NCBI GenBank assembly: GCA_016783865.1
Contig: JADHVS010000080.1
Coordinates: 1 to 18,214 of the forward strand
Length of the DNA stretch: 18,214 nucleotides
Reading direction: 5' to 3'
Source: Bacteroidales bacterium
GTDB lineage: Bacteria > Bacteroidota > Bacteroidia > Bacteroidales > SM23-62
Shown: positions 1 to 7,300 of the stretch, one piece after another
Layout: the number at the start of each line of letters is the position of its first letter
Numbering within the stretch: position 1 is the stretch's first letter
The notes under the pieces: generated by a model
Databases searched by the model: none
Told to the model about the DNA's origin: nothing
What the model saw: only the letters and a program-made list of their open reading frames with translations
Translations under genes and position numbers: made by a program

Positions 1-128
1 GTTAGATCCATAATTCATATCTTTAAAAATGTCTAATAAAGAAATGAATATTATTCCAATATTTCTATATCCAACAAATTGTATCACAATATGATAATCA
101 CATAATTCGGAATAATAAAAATATCGGA
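1..128. other. AT-rich flank beyond the broken istB
   Basis: This stretch is strongly AT-rich, unlike the IS21 genes beside it. It replaces the missing 3' part of istB and the far IS end. A 9-bp direct repeat, TCGGAATAA, occurs at 107-115 and 124-132, with the second copy across the junction. A minus-strand frame stays open from the junction to the window edge for about 45 codons with hydrophobic residues, but I recognise nothing in it. It does not resemble the missing N-terminal part of the response regulator. Confidence 0.5.
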
Positions 129-653
129 ATAACCAAACTCATCACATATGACCAGGTCAAATTTTTCAAACCGCCCTTCCAGGGTACGTAAGGTCTTCTG
201 AGACCGGCTTTCACGTATTTGTGTGATCAACCTGGGAACGGTGGTAAAAAACACCCTGTAATCCTCCATACAGGCTTTAATCCCCAATCCTATAGATAGG
301 TGGGTCTTCCCTGTTCCAGGGTTGCCGGCTAGCATCACATTCTGACCGGTTTTTATGAACTCAAGACTCTCCAGAACATCTATCTTTTCCTGGGCATTCT
401 TAGGGAGCGCTTCCCGTTGAAGATCCTGCAAATACTTCTTATAAGGAAAGTCAGCCTGACGGATCCGGGACAATTTCCGGTTCTTAATCCTGGTTTCAAA
501 TTCATCTTTCAGCAGTGTCAGTAAATATTCTTCATAACCAGTTTTCTCTTTAATGGCCCGCTGAGCCAGAGTAGTGTAGTTATTTCGTATGGCCGGAAGC
601 CTCAGCTCTTTGGTATAAGCAATAATTTTCTCTTTTGTATTTGTTGGTATCAT
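84..653 (-). pseudogene. istB: IstB-like ATPase helper of IS21, C-terminally truncated
   Basis: IstB is the AAA+ ATPase that works with the IstA transposase in target selection and strand transfer. The first 175 residues are a good family match: an N-terminal helical region, Walker A GNPGTGKT at about 110-117 and Walker B DLVICDE at about 166-172. After DEFGY the family would continue with sensor and arginine-finger segments to about 245-250 residues. Here the last 14 residues come from unrelated AT-rich DNA and run to a stop at 84. The AAA+ fold is incomplete, so this is very probably non-functional. It starts 31 bp after the istA stop. Confidence 0.85.
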
Positions 654-2324
654 TATTTTCGGATTTTATTGATATAATTGATTTCTAATAGTCCAGTAAT
701 AAGCTTAGTTCCTCAAGCTGTGCAAGTGATTGCTGTAGTATCTGATCATCATAATTTTCCTTGGGTGTATATACGATGTTTTTCTGCATGCACAGAGCCT
801 TTATCTTGTCAAGTGATACATCATGAGGACAGGTGCTGTTGAGTGTCTGGATGGCTTCGTTTACCTTGTCAAATGCATAATCGTAATCCCGCAGGAAAAC
901 CAAGAGTTCAACAAAATCCTTTGGGGCATCTGCAAAATATTGCCTGAAAATTTTTTTAACATCCTCAGGTGCTGAAGCCAGCGCCTGAGATCCGGACAGT
1001 GCACCAGGTTTCCTATTCAGGGTATACAGATAATGGTCCAGGTTGATATACCACCCATGCCGGCTGTATTGGCGCTCATGCTCGCATATCTTCTGGTTCT
1101 CATGGTAACAATACAATCTCTCTGGATATACTTTTACGTCCACCATCTTACCCACCAGATGATCCGGTACACTGTATCGGTTCGTGGCATATGTGATTAC
1201 AGAGTATTTATCAACTTTGCCTTGTTCCATCTGACCACAATCAAAGCTGGGAGGTACCGGGTATAAATGTTTCTTCTCAATTGCGAGCAAATCAATGGGT
1301 CTTTTACCTTGATTATCCCGATCAAAACGCGTGTTAAGCCGATTACAGGTTCCCAATAACCAACCGTTTGAGTCCTCCATAGTCGGGAAACGATCGTTCT
1401 TGCTAAATGCCTTCCGTCGAATAAACTCGATGTTGCGTTCAACATGTCCTTTCTCATTACCTCGGCCAACATTGCAAAAACGAAAATGAAATTGATAATA
1501 CATGGATAGTTTTAGCAACGCCTCAGTGGGTTCTTTCTCCGATGGCCCGACAAACCTGCGTATAGCAACTCGCATATTATCATAAACCATGGTATGAAAA
1601 ACTCCTCCAATATGCTCGAAAAACAGTACATGAGCTTGTATGAAGGAAGCGGTATCCTGGCGATGAAATAGTATTGCGTAGCGGTAATTGCTCATGGCGG
1701 GTGTGAAAACCGCCATATAAAGGGTCCGTAACTGACCGTCTATCTCAAGCTTTACTTCACCCCAGTCAAACTCACAAACATCACCGGGATTATATACTTG
1801 TCGAATAAAGGCTTCTTGCCTCTTGGATAGCTTCCTGTTAATGTGACGACATACCGCTGTATAGCCAATATCATGCCCCAGATCTTGAAGATGTTCCAAA
1901 ATATCGATCTTCTTCATTACCTGCTTATGAAGCCCGCGACTACGCTTTTCTTCATTGATCTGTAATAACCGATCGACCTCCTGGCTAATCTCATCCAGGA
2001 ACTTCTTACTGCTGCGATTGCTGCTATCGTACTTGGGGATCTTGACAAGTTCCTCTATTAGAACTTCGTCTTCTTTCTCCGCGTTGGATAATTTTTGCCT
2101 GCTTTTTTCATATTCAGCCAAATACCGCCGAACTGTCTCCCTGTTTATTTTTAATTCACGGGAAATTTTACGTTCTGAATCACCATCCCGGTATCTGCGA
2201 AGGATAATTTTTTGTTTTGTACTCATTCTTATCATTTTTTATTCCCCTCTCATTTGTAAAAAATGAGTGAAGATAAGCATTGATAAGTGGTATGGTTTTC
2301 AACTGAAATTTGGTATGGTTTTCA
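129..2324 (-). mobile_element. IS21-family insertion sequence, one end lost
   Basis: The element carries istA followed by istB on the minus strand, the standard IS21 order. The istA-side terminus is placed at 2324 because the minus strand there begins TGAAAACCATACCA, matching the TG...CA ends of the family, and this 16-bp motif is repeated 23 bp further in. The other end is missing: istB homology stops near 128 and AT-rich sequence follows. The copy is therefore probably immobile alone, although istA looks intact. It sits in the 5' part of a LytTR regulator gene. The exact left boundary is inferred from where the IstB family match stops. Confidence 0.85.
685..2235 (-). CDS. istA: IS21-family transposase IstA
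   Basis: DDE transposase of an IS21-family element, 516 residues, a normal length for the family. The N-terminus holds a helix-turn-helix (residues about 8-45, with the segment ERKISRELKINRETVRRYL). The integrase catalytic core starts near FDWGE (first Asp), continues with VYDNM (second Asp) and ends in the GHVERNIEFIRR segment, which supplies the Glu. No internal stop or frameshift is visible. The start may be Met1 or Met4, nine bases later, and neither has a clear Shine-Dalgarno sequence. The 3' neighbour istB is truncated, so the protein lacks its normal helper unless one is supplied in trans. Confidence 0.93.
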   Translation of the reverse strand: MIRMSTKQKIILRRYRDGDSERKISRELKINRETVRRYLAEYEKSRQKLSNAEKEDEVLIEELVKIPKYDSSNRSSKKFLDEISQEVDRLLQINEEKRSRGLHKQVMKKIDILEHLQDLGHDIGYTAVCRHINRKLSKRQEAFIRQVYNPGDVCEFDWGEVKLEIDGQLRTLYMAVFTPAMSNYRYAILFHRQDTASFIQAHVLFFEHIGGVFHTMVYDNMRVAIRRFVGPSEKEPTEALLKLSMYYQFHFRFCNVGRGNEKGHVERNIEFIRRKAFSKNDRFPTMEDSNGWLLGTCNRLNTRFDRDNQGKRPIDLLAIEKKHLYPVPPSFDCGQMEQGKVDKYSVITYATNRYSVPDHLVGKMVDVKVYPERLYCYHENQKICEHERQYSRHGWYINLDHYLYTLNRKPGALSGSQALASAPEDVKKIFRQYFADAPKDFVELLVFLRDYDYAFDKVNEAIQTLNSTCPHDVSLDKIKALCMQKNIVYTPKENYDDQILQQSLAQLEELSLLLDY

Positions 2325-2899
2325 ACCGGTATATACATCTGATCTTTCTCGATATTGAATTGCCTGAGATGAGCGGAATGGAATTCATGGATTCCCTGAA
2401 CAACCCCCCACAGATCATAATTATCTCATCAAAAGGTAAATATGCAGTCGATGCATATGATCACGAAGTGACAGATTACCTGGTCAAGCCAATAACCTAT
2501 GCAAGGTTTTACAAGGCCATCCAAAGGGTCCGTAAGAGCCTGCAAAAGGATAAACTCGACAAGATTGGGAAAGAAGAGATCTTTATCAAGAAGAATTCGA
2601 TGCTTGTAAGGCTGAAGTATGAGGATATCCTCTGGGTGGAAGCGCTGGAAAACTATGTGATCTTCAATACTTATGACGAAAAGTATACCATCCATTTCAC
2701 CATGAAAGCCATTGAGCAAAAATTACCTCAAAATAAATTTACACGCGTACACAGATCTTATATTGTTAATACCAGTTGTATTGATGTTATCGAGGATAAT
2801 TCGGTACTGATCAAGGTGCACGACGGTTCAAAGACCATACCCATAGGTAAGTCCTACAAGGATAAATTTATGGGAGATATCAATCTCATGGTCAAATAA
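2267..2899 (+). pseudogene. LytTR response regulator, 5' end replaced by IS21
   Basis: Two-component response regulator of the LytTR (AlgR/AgrA/LytR) class. Native sequence begins about residue 20, at HLIFLDIELPEMSG, which contains the phospho-acceptor Asp. The rest of the receiver follows (ISSKGKYAVDAYD, then the conserved Lys in DYLVKPI), then a LytTR DNA-binding domain over about residues 100-205 (EDILWVEALENYVIF, FTRVHRSYIVN). The first 45-50 residues of the receiver, including its acidic pocket, are absent. The first 20 residues of the open frame, from a GTG at 2267, are encoded by the IS21 end. A chimeric protein could be made, but the receiver cannot fold normally. No partner histidine kinase is visible. 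Confidence 0.85.
2288..2326. repeat. IS21 terminal direct repeats
   Basis: TGGTATGGTTTTCAAC occurs at 2288-2303 and again at 2311-2326, a perfect 16-bp repeat with a 23-bp period. IS21-family ends typically carry such repeated transposase-binding sites. The outer copy contains the probable element terminus (CA at 2323-2324). The last two bases of the outer copy may therefore be host sequence or chance identity. Confidence 0.75.
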
Positions 2900-2904
2900 T
2901 TACC

Positions 2905-2912
2905 TACCTTTG
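2905..2912 (+). promoter_or_regulatory. Possible Bacteroidota -7 box for the aminotransferase gene
   Basis: TACCTTTG matches the Bacteroidota -7 consensus TAnnTTTG. It lies just after the regulator's stop codon and 27 bp before the ATG at 2939. No good -33 TTTG is seen at the expected distance, so this rests on one box. If real, the aminotransferase is transcribed independently of the broken upstream gene. Confidence 0.35.
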
Positions 2913-2938
2913 CCTTTCAGGAACTCAAATCCAGTAAA

Positions 2939-4126
2939 ATGATCTCTAACAGGCAATTTTTTCTTCAATATGTTGCCCAGACATCAGATTTTCCGCAAAT
3001 GCTTGAAATAGAACGGGCAGAAGGGATCTGGCTGTACGATCCGGATGGGAAGAGGTATGCCGACATGGTATCGGGTGTTTCGGTCAGTAACCTGGGACAT
3101 GGCCATCCTGATATCGTTAATGCCGTTAAAGTGCAGGCCGATAAACACATGCACCTGATGGTATATGGTGAATTTATCCAGTCGCCACAGGTTCAACTGG
3201 CCAGACTGCTGGCTGAACACCTGCCTGAAAGTCTGAGTTGTACCTATTTTGTGAATTCAGGGAGCGAAGCGATTGATGGAGCCCTGAAGCTGGTTAAAAG
3301 ATATACCGGACGGTTCGAGGTGGTTAGTTTTAAAAATGCCTACCATGGAGGTACTGCCGGTGCATTGAGTATCATGGGTGATGAAAGGTTAAAAAATGCA
3401 TTCAGACCACTCGTCCCGGGTGTAAAACTATTAGATTTTAATGATTTTGAGGCGCTGGATCGAATCAATCATAAGACGGCATGTGTTGTAATGGAACCCA
3501 TCCAGGCTGAAGCCGGGATCATACTTCCGGAACAGGGATTCTTAGAGAAAGTCAGGCATAAATGCAACGAAACCGGTTCATTACTGATCCTCGATGAGGT
3601 CCAGACTGCATCGGGAAGAACCGGAACCTTGTTTGCATTTGAGTCCTATGGGATTATCCCCGACATCCTGGTACTGGCTAAAAGTCTCGGGGGCGGAATG
3701 CCATTGGGGGCTTTTATTGCATCATCGGAGATACAGTCAGTGTTGAGAAACAATCCGGCTCTTGGTCATATCACCACTTTTGGAGGCCACCCGGTATCCT
3801 GTGCTGCAGGACTGGCAGCATTGAAGGTGTTGACAGAGGATAAAAGCATTTTAGAAGGGGTGATCCGAAAAGGAAATCTATTCAGGAAAAAACTTGTTCA
3901 CTCAAAGATTAAAGAGATCAGGGGGAAGGGACTACTTTTAGCAGTAGAACTGCAAAATCCTGAACAGGTGAGCATTTTTATGAAAATTGCACTTGAACAG
4001 GGAATAATTTCGGATCAGTTTTTGTTCTGTAACAGTGCATTCAGGATATCACCTCCGTTAACAATAACTGAGGAAGAAATAGTGGAGATTTGTGAAATTA
4101 TCCTTAAGGTTTTAGATAAATCGTGA
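2939..4126 (+). CDS. Class III PLP aminotransferase (acetylornithine/ornithine type)
   Basis: Fold-type I pyridoxal-phosphate aminotransferase of class III, 395 residues, normal for ArgD/RocD relatives. Visible landmarks are the substrate-side VSGVSVSNLGHGHP (45-57), the phosphate-binding NSGSEA (106-111), the ring-stacking aromatic region NAYHGG (133-138), the cofactor Asp in LILDEVQ (Asp219) and the Schiff-base Lys248 in LAKSLGGGMPLGA. It probably moves an amino group between an omega-amine or amino acid and 2-oxoglutarate in the cytosol. The exact substrate cannot be read from sequence, and no arginine-biosynthesis genes adjoin it, so I give no gene symbol. The ATG is 39 bp after the regulator's stop. 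The last codon and the stop (TCG TGA) are part of a 7-bp tandem repeat. Confidence 0.9.
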   Translation: MISNRQFFLQYVAQTSDFPQMLEIERAEGIWLYDPDGKRYADMVSGVSVSNLGHGHPDIVNAVKVQADKHMHLMVYGEFIQSPQVQLARLLAEHLPESLSCTYFVNSGSEAIDGALKLVKRYTGRFEVVSFKNAYHGGTAGALSIMGDERLKNAFRPLVPGVKLLDFNDFEALDRINHKTACVVMEPIQAEAGIILPEQGFLEKVRHKCNETGSLLILDEVQTASGRTGTLFAFESYGIIPDILVLAKSLGGGMPLGAFIASSEIQSVLRNNPALGHITTFGGHPVSCAAGLAALKVLTEDKSILEGVIRKGNLFRKKLVHSKIKEIRGKGLLLAVELQNPEQVSIFMKIALEQGIISDQFLFCNSAFRISPPLTITEEEIVEICEIILKVLDKS

Positions 4127-4155
4127 ATCGTGAGTCGTGAATCGTGAATCGAGGG
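4121..4155. repeat. 7-bp tandem repeat TCGTGAA over a stop codon
   Basis: Four units follow without gaps: TCGTGAA, TCGTGAG, TCGTGAA, TCGTGAA (4121-4148), then a degenerate TCGAGGG. The first unit supplies the final Ser codon and the TGA stop of the aminotransferase. A GAGGGTGTGGGC-like G-rich stretch follows, up to the next gene. Confidence 0.85.
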
Positions 4156-4191
4156 TGTGGGCGAGGGTGTGATAAAATAATAAGTAATAGG

Positions 4192-5025
4192 ATGAAATCA
4201 GTTTTTACAATCGTTGGCTTATTTATTTCTATCTGGGTTTTAGGCCAGACAGCCGGGGAAAATTATCTGCCGGAGGCTGAACTTCGTTTGTATAATCAAT
4301 ATGAATGGTTGTATGCTTTGCAGGATAAAGACCAAAGGATGCAGCTCAATGATTCCATTCTTTTCAGCTTTGAATCCGTATTAATTTCTTATGAATCATT
4401 TGAATATGCTTTCGACTCCCTAAAGCGGACTGGCCGGATATATTCGCCGGATAAGAAATTCAGGATCATCACCTGGAACATCCCCTGGCAGGACGGAACA
4501 CATACCTATTATGGATTTATTCAATATCCCCTGAAAAAGGAGAAAAGGTGTGAAATAATACCATTAATTGACCAATCACATGAAATTGATGATCCGGAGA
4601 ATACAGAACTGTTTGCAGGTACCTGGTTTGGAGTGCTTTATTATGATATCCTGTTAAATAAATCTTCCGGCCAGAAATACTATACCTTACTGGGATTTGA
4701 TTTTAATGACAGATTTTCAAATAAAAAGGTCATTGATGTACTGACTTTTGAACATGACCTGCCGTTTTTCGGCAAACCAATATTTGAGACTGAAAAGGGT
4801 GGGGATCTGCAACACCGTTTAATCTTTGAGTTTGCTCCGGATGTGGTAATGGCTTTACGATATGATCCAAGATTTAAAATGATTGTTCTTGACCATTTAT
4901 CACCTATCGAACCTGTTTTCGAAGGTAACTATAAGTTTTATGCTCCCGATTTCTCCTATGATGGTTATAAGTTTAAGAAGGGGATTTGGCGTTACCAGCC
5001 TGACATAGACGTCAGGAATAGGTAA
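4192..5025 (+). CDS. Secreted protein of unknown function
   Basis: I cannot assign a function. The start is put at the ATG at 4192, because the protein then opens with a classic signal peptide (MKSVFTIVGLFISIWVLGQ, about 19 residues). An upstream in-frame start would add 16 residues read through repeat-derived, G-rich DNA. The mature part, about 258 residues, is rich in aromatic and acidic residues. Notable stretches are KKFRIITWNIPWQDG, HTYYGFIQYPL and KYYTLLGFDFNDRFSNKKVIDVL, which suggest a mostly beta periplasmic or surface protein. I see no lipobox, membrane segment or catalytic motif. It lies between two tandem-repeat arrays, in the same direction as the aminotransferase and htpG. Confidence 0.75.
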   Translation: MKSVFTIVGLFISIWVLGQTAGENYLPEAELRLYNQYEWLYALQDKDQRMQLNDSILFSFESVLISYESFEYAFDSLKRTGRIYSPDKKFRIITWNIPWQDGTHTYYGFIQYPLKKEKRCEIIPLIDQSHEIDDPENTELFAGTWFGVLYYDILLNKSSGQKYYTLLGFDFNDRFSNKKVIDVLTFEHDLPFFGKPIFETEKGGDLQHRLIFEFAPDVVMALRYDPRFKMIVLDHLSPIEPVFEGNYKFYAPDFSYDGYKFKKGIWRYQPDIDVRNR

Positions 5026-5026
5026 G

Positions 5027-5074
5027 AGTCTGCAAGTCTGCTAGTCTGCTAGTCTGCGAGTCCACGAGTCCCAG
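5027..5074. repeat. 8-bp tandem repeat AGTCTGCN downstream of a stop codon
   Basis: Units AGTCTGCA, AGTCTGCT, AGTCTGCT and AGTCTGCG run from 5027 to 5058, followed by degenerate AGTCCACG and AGTCCCAG. The array begins one base after the TAA of the secreted-protein gene. A second short repeat (AACCTGC twice) follows at about 5094-5107. Confidence 0.85.
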
Positions 5075-5110
5075 GTCCTCCAGTTCCGCTGTCAACCTGC
5101 AACCTGCAAC

Positions 5111-5133
5111 ATATCTGACTATTTGTCAGATAT
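5111..5133. promoter_or_regulatory. Perfect 9-bp inverted repeat upstream of htpG
   Basis: ATATCTGAC (5111-5119) and GTCAGATAT (5125-5133) are exact inverted copies with a 5-base spacer, TATTT. No T tract follows, which argues against a simple intrinsic terminator. It lies 68 bp before the htpG start. A TTTG at 5122-5125 inside it is 21 bp ahead of GTTGTTTG (5147-5154), a weak Bacteroidota -33/-7 pair, so the palindrome may be an operator over the htpG promoter. Function is inferred. Confidence 0.45.
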
Positions 5134-5201
5134 TCACCCATGGCATGTTGTTTGAATCAATCCGCGTGGAATAATCAAGTCAAATTTAAACATATATAAA
5201 A

Positions 5202-7256
5202 ATGCAAACCGGCAAGATTAGTGTTACTTCAGAGAACATTTTTCCCATCATCAAGAAATTTCTGTATTCTGAACATGAAATTTTCCTCAGAGAGTTGATT
5301 TCCAACGCGGTAGATGCCACCCAGAAATTGAAGACAGTCTCCTCTATGGGTGAATTGAAGGAAGAGCTGGGTAACCTTACCATCAGGGTTAAAGTGGATA
5401 AAAAGAAGAAAACCCTTACAGTGTCCGACCGTGGTATAGGTATGACAGGTGAGGAGATCAAAAAATACATAAACCAGATCGCCTTGTCCAGCGCTGAAGA
5501 ATTCCTTGAAAAATATAAAAACCAGGAAAATGCGATCATCGGTCATTTTGGCCTTGGTTTTTATTCGTCATTCATGGTTTCAGATAAGGTGGAGATCATC
5601 ACTAAGTCCTATAAAAAAGGATCTAAACCTGTGAAATGGAGCTGTGACGGAAGCCCGGAGTATGTCCTGGAAGAGGTAGACAAGAAAGACAGGGGTACAG
5701 ATATTATCCTGCACCTGGATGGGGATTCGGCAGAGTTCCTTGAGGAAAACAGGATAAATGATATGCTTAAACGTTATTGCCGGTTTTTACCCGTTGAGAT
5801 TGCTTTTGGAAAGGTAAAAGAATGGAAAGATGGCAAAGAGGTTGAAACCAAAAAAGATCAGATAGTCAATGATACAAAACCTCTCTGGACACACAAACCG
5901 GTTGATGTCAAAGATGAGGATTATAAAAAGTTTTACCAGGACCTGTATCCCATGCTGGAAGAACCATTGTTCAATATTCATTTGAATGTGGACTACCCAT
6001 TTAACCTGACTGGCATTTTATACTTCCCGCGCTTAAAAAATAATATTGAGATCCAGAAAAACAGGATCCAGCTTTATTGTAACCAGGTTTATGTAACAGA
6101 TACAGTGGAAGGGATTGTCCCGGAATTCCTGACATTATTGCACGGTGTGCTGGATTCTCCGGATATTCCTTTGAATGTTTCCCGAAGTTATCTGCAGGGT
6201 GATCCGAATGTCAGGAAAATATCCGGTCACATTACCAAGAAAGTAGCCGACAGGCTTGAAGAGATATTTAAGAGCGGCAGGCCGGAATTTGAGAAGAAAT
6301 GGGACGACCTGAAACTTTTCATTGAATATGGTATGATGACAGAAGAAAAGTTTTATGAGAAGGCGGAGAAATTTGCATTATTTAAAAATACCGATGGGAA
6401 ATATTTCACATTCGAGGAATATGAAAAGCTAATCAAACCGGATCAAACTGATAAAAACAAACAGTTAATATATCTCTATACTACAAATATAGAAGAGCAG
6501 TACAGCTATATTGAGAAAGCAAAAAACAAAGGATATGATGTCCTTGCACTGGAAGGCCAGCTGGATACTCACTTCATCAATCACGTTGAACAAAAATTCA
6601 AGGATTCAAGATTCACGAGGGTGGATTCAGATGTAATTGATAAACTCATCCTGAAAGAAGACGTGCAGGATTCTAAACTGTCTGTAAAAGAAAAAGAAGA
6701 ACTTACCACAGTGTTTAAAAGCCAGTTGAAAGAGAAGGAGAAGTTTTATTTCAGTTTTGAAGAGCTCGGGGAGACTGATCATCCTATTGTGATCACCCAG
6801 TCGGAGTTTATCCGCCGGATGAAAGACATGTCTGAATTAGGCGGCGGGGCAAATTTTTATGGTAATATGCCAGATACGTTTAATATGGTGGTCAATACCA
6901 GTCACCCGCTGGTAGAAAAAGTAAAAGAAGGAATAGAAAATTCGACAGGCAAGAAGATTGAAGAGCTTCAGGAGAAATCTGCCCCGCTGGCAGTTGAAAA
7001 AGAAAAGCTTGAAACTGCTAAGAAAGATAAAAAAGAGGAAGAGATCCCGCAGGCCGATAAAGATAAACTGGAAGATCTTATCAAGCAGATCGATGATCTG
7101 AAGAAGAAAGAGAAGAAGATCCTTTCTGATTTTGGTAATAAGAATAAGATTGTCAAGCAATTAATAGACCTTGCCCTGTTATCAAACAACATGCTGAAGG
7201 GAGAGGATCTGATCAGGTTTGTGAACAGGAGTGTGGAATTAATTAGTAGGCAGTAG
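5202..7256 (+). CDS. htpG: Hsp90-family chaperone HtpG
   Basis: Cytosolic ATP-dependent chaperone that acts as a dimer on partly folded clients. The N-terminal GHKL ATPase shows the conserved Glu31 and Asn35 in ELISNAVDA, DRGIGM (76-81), and the lid and glycine-rich GHFGLGFYSSF (about 109-119). The middle domain contains LNVSRSYLQGDPNVRKI, whose Arg is the ATP-contacting residue in the family. At 684 residues it is longer than the E. coli protein (about 624). The excess is mainly a Lys/Glu-rich, probably coiled-coil insert in the C-terminal domain (about 585-650), as seen in Bacteroidota HtpG. The stop codon TAG lies in a 7-bp tandem repeat that also encodes the last residues (SRQ). Confidence 0.97.
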   Translation: MQTGKISVTSENIFPIIKKFLYSEHEIFLRELISNAVDATQKLKTVSSMGELKEELGNLTIRVKVDKKKKTLTVSDRGIGMTGEEIKKYINQIALSSAEEFLEKYKNQENAIIGHFGLGFYSSFMVSDKVEIITKSYKKGSKPVKWSCDGSPEYVLEEVDKKDRGTDIILHLDGDSAEFLEENRINDMLKRYCRFLPVEIAFGKVKEWKDGKEVETKKDQIVNDTKPLWTHKPVDVKDEDYKKFYQDLYPMLEEPLFNIHLNVDYPFNLTGILYFPRLKNNIEIQKNRIQLYCNQVYVTDTVEGIVPEFLTLLHGVLDSPDIPLNVSRSYLQGDPNVRKISGHITKKVADRLEEIFKSGRPEFEKKWDDLKLFIEYGMMTEEKFYEKAEKFALFKNTDGKYFTFEEYEKLIKPDQTDKNKQLIYLYTTNIEEQYSYIEKAKNKGYDVLALEGQLDTHFINHVEQKFKDSRFTRVDSDVIDKLILKEDVQDSKLSVKEKEELTTVFKSQLKEKEKFYFSFEELGETDHPIVITQSEFIRRMKDMSELGGGANFYGNMPDTFNMVVNTSHPLVEKVKEGIENSTGKKIEELQEKSAPLAVEKEKLETAKKDKKEEEIPQADKDKLEDLIKQIDDLKKKEKKILSDFGNKNKIVKQLIDLALLSNNMLKGEDLIRFVNRSVELISRQ

Positions 7257-7271
7257 ACAGTAGACAGTAGG
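7244..7271. repeat. 7-bp tandem repeat CAGTAGA over the htpG stop codon
   Basis: Units TAGTAGG, CAGTAGA, CAGTAGA and CAGTAGG run without gaps through 7271. The second unit carries the TAG stop of htpG (7254-7256). A short second repeat (ACTCGTC, ACCCGTC at 7282-7295) follows, just before the convergent neighbour's stop. Confidence 0.85.
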
Positions 7272-7300
7272 GCATCTCATCACTCGTCACCCGTCACTTC

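Noticed and set aside
1..160. Minus-strand open frame of about 45 codons running off the left edge, overlapping the end of istB
   Set aside because: No start, no recognisable motif and very AT-rich; it may be part of another element but cannot be supported from this window.
4144..4191. Earlier in-frame start for the secreted protein, adding 16 residues
   Set aside because: The extension is read from repeat-derived, G-rich DNA and would bury the signal peptide; the ATG at 4192 gives a normal secretion signal.
4121..5074. The tandem repeats as a CRISPR array
   Set aside because: Units of 7-8 bp are contiguous with no spacers, and no cas genes are present.
5111..5133. The hairpin as an intrinsic terminator of the secreted-protein gene
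   Set aside because: No T-rich tract follows and the stem is not GC-rich; an operator is more likely, though not proven.
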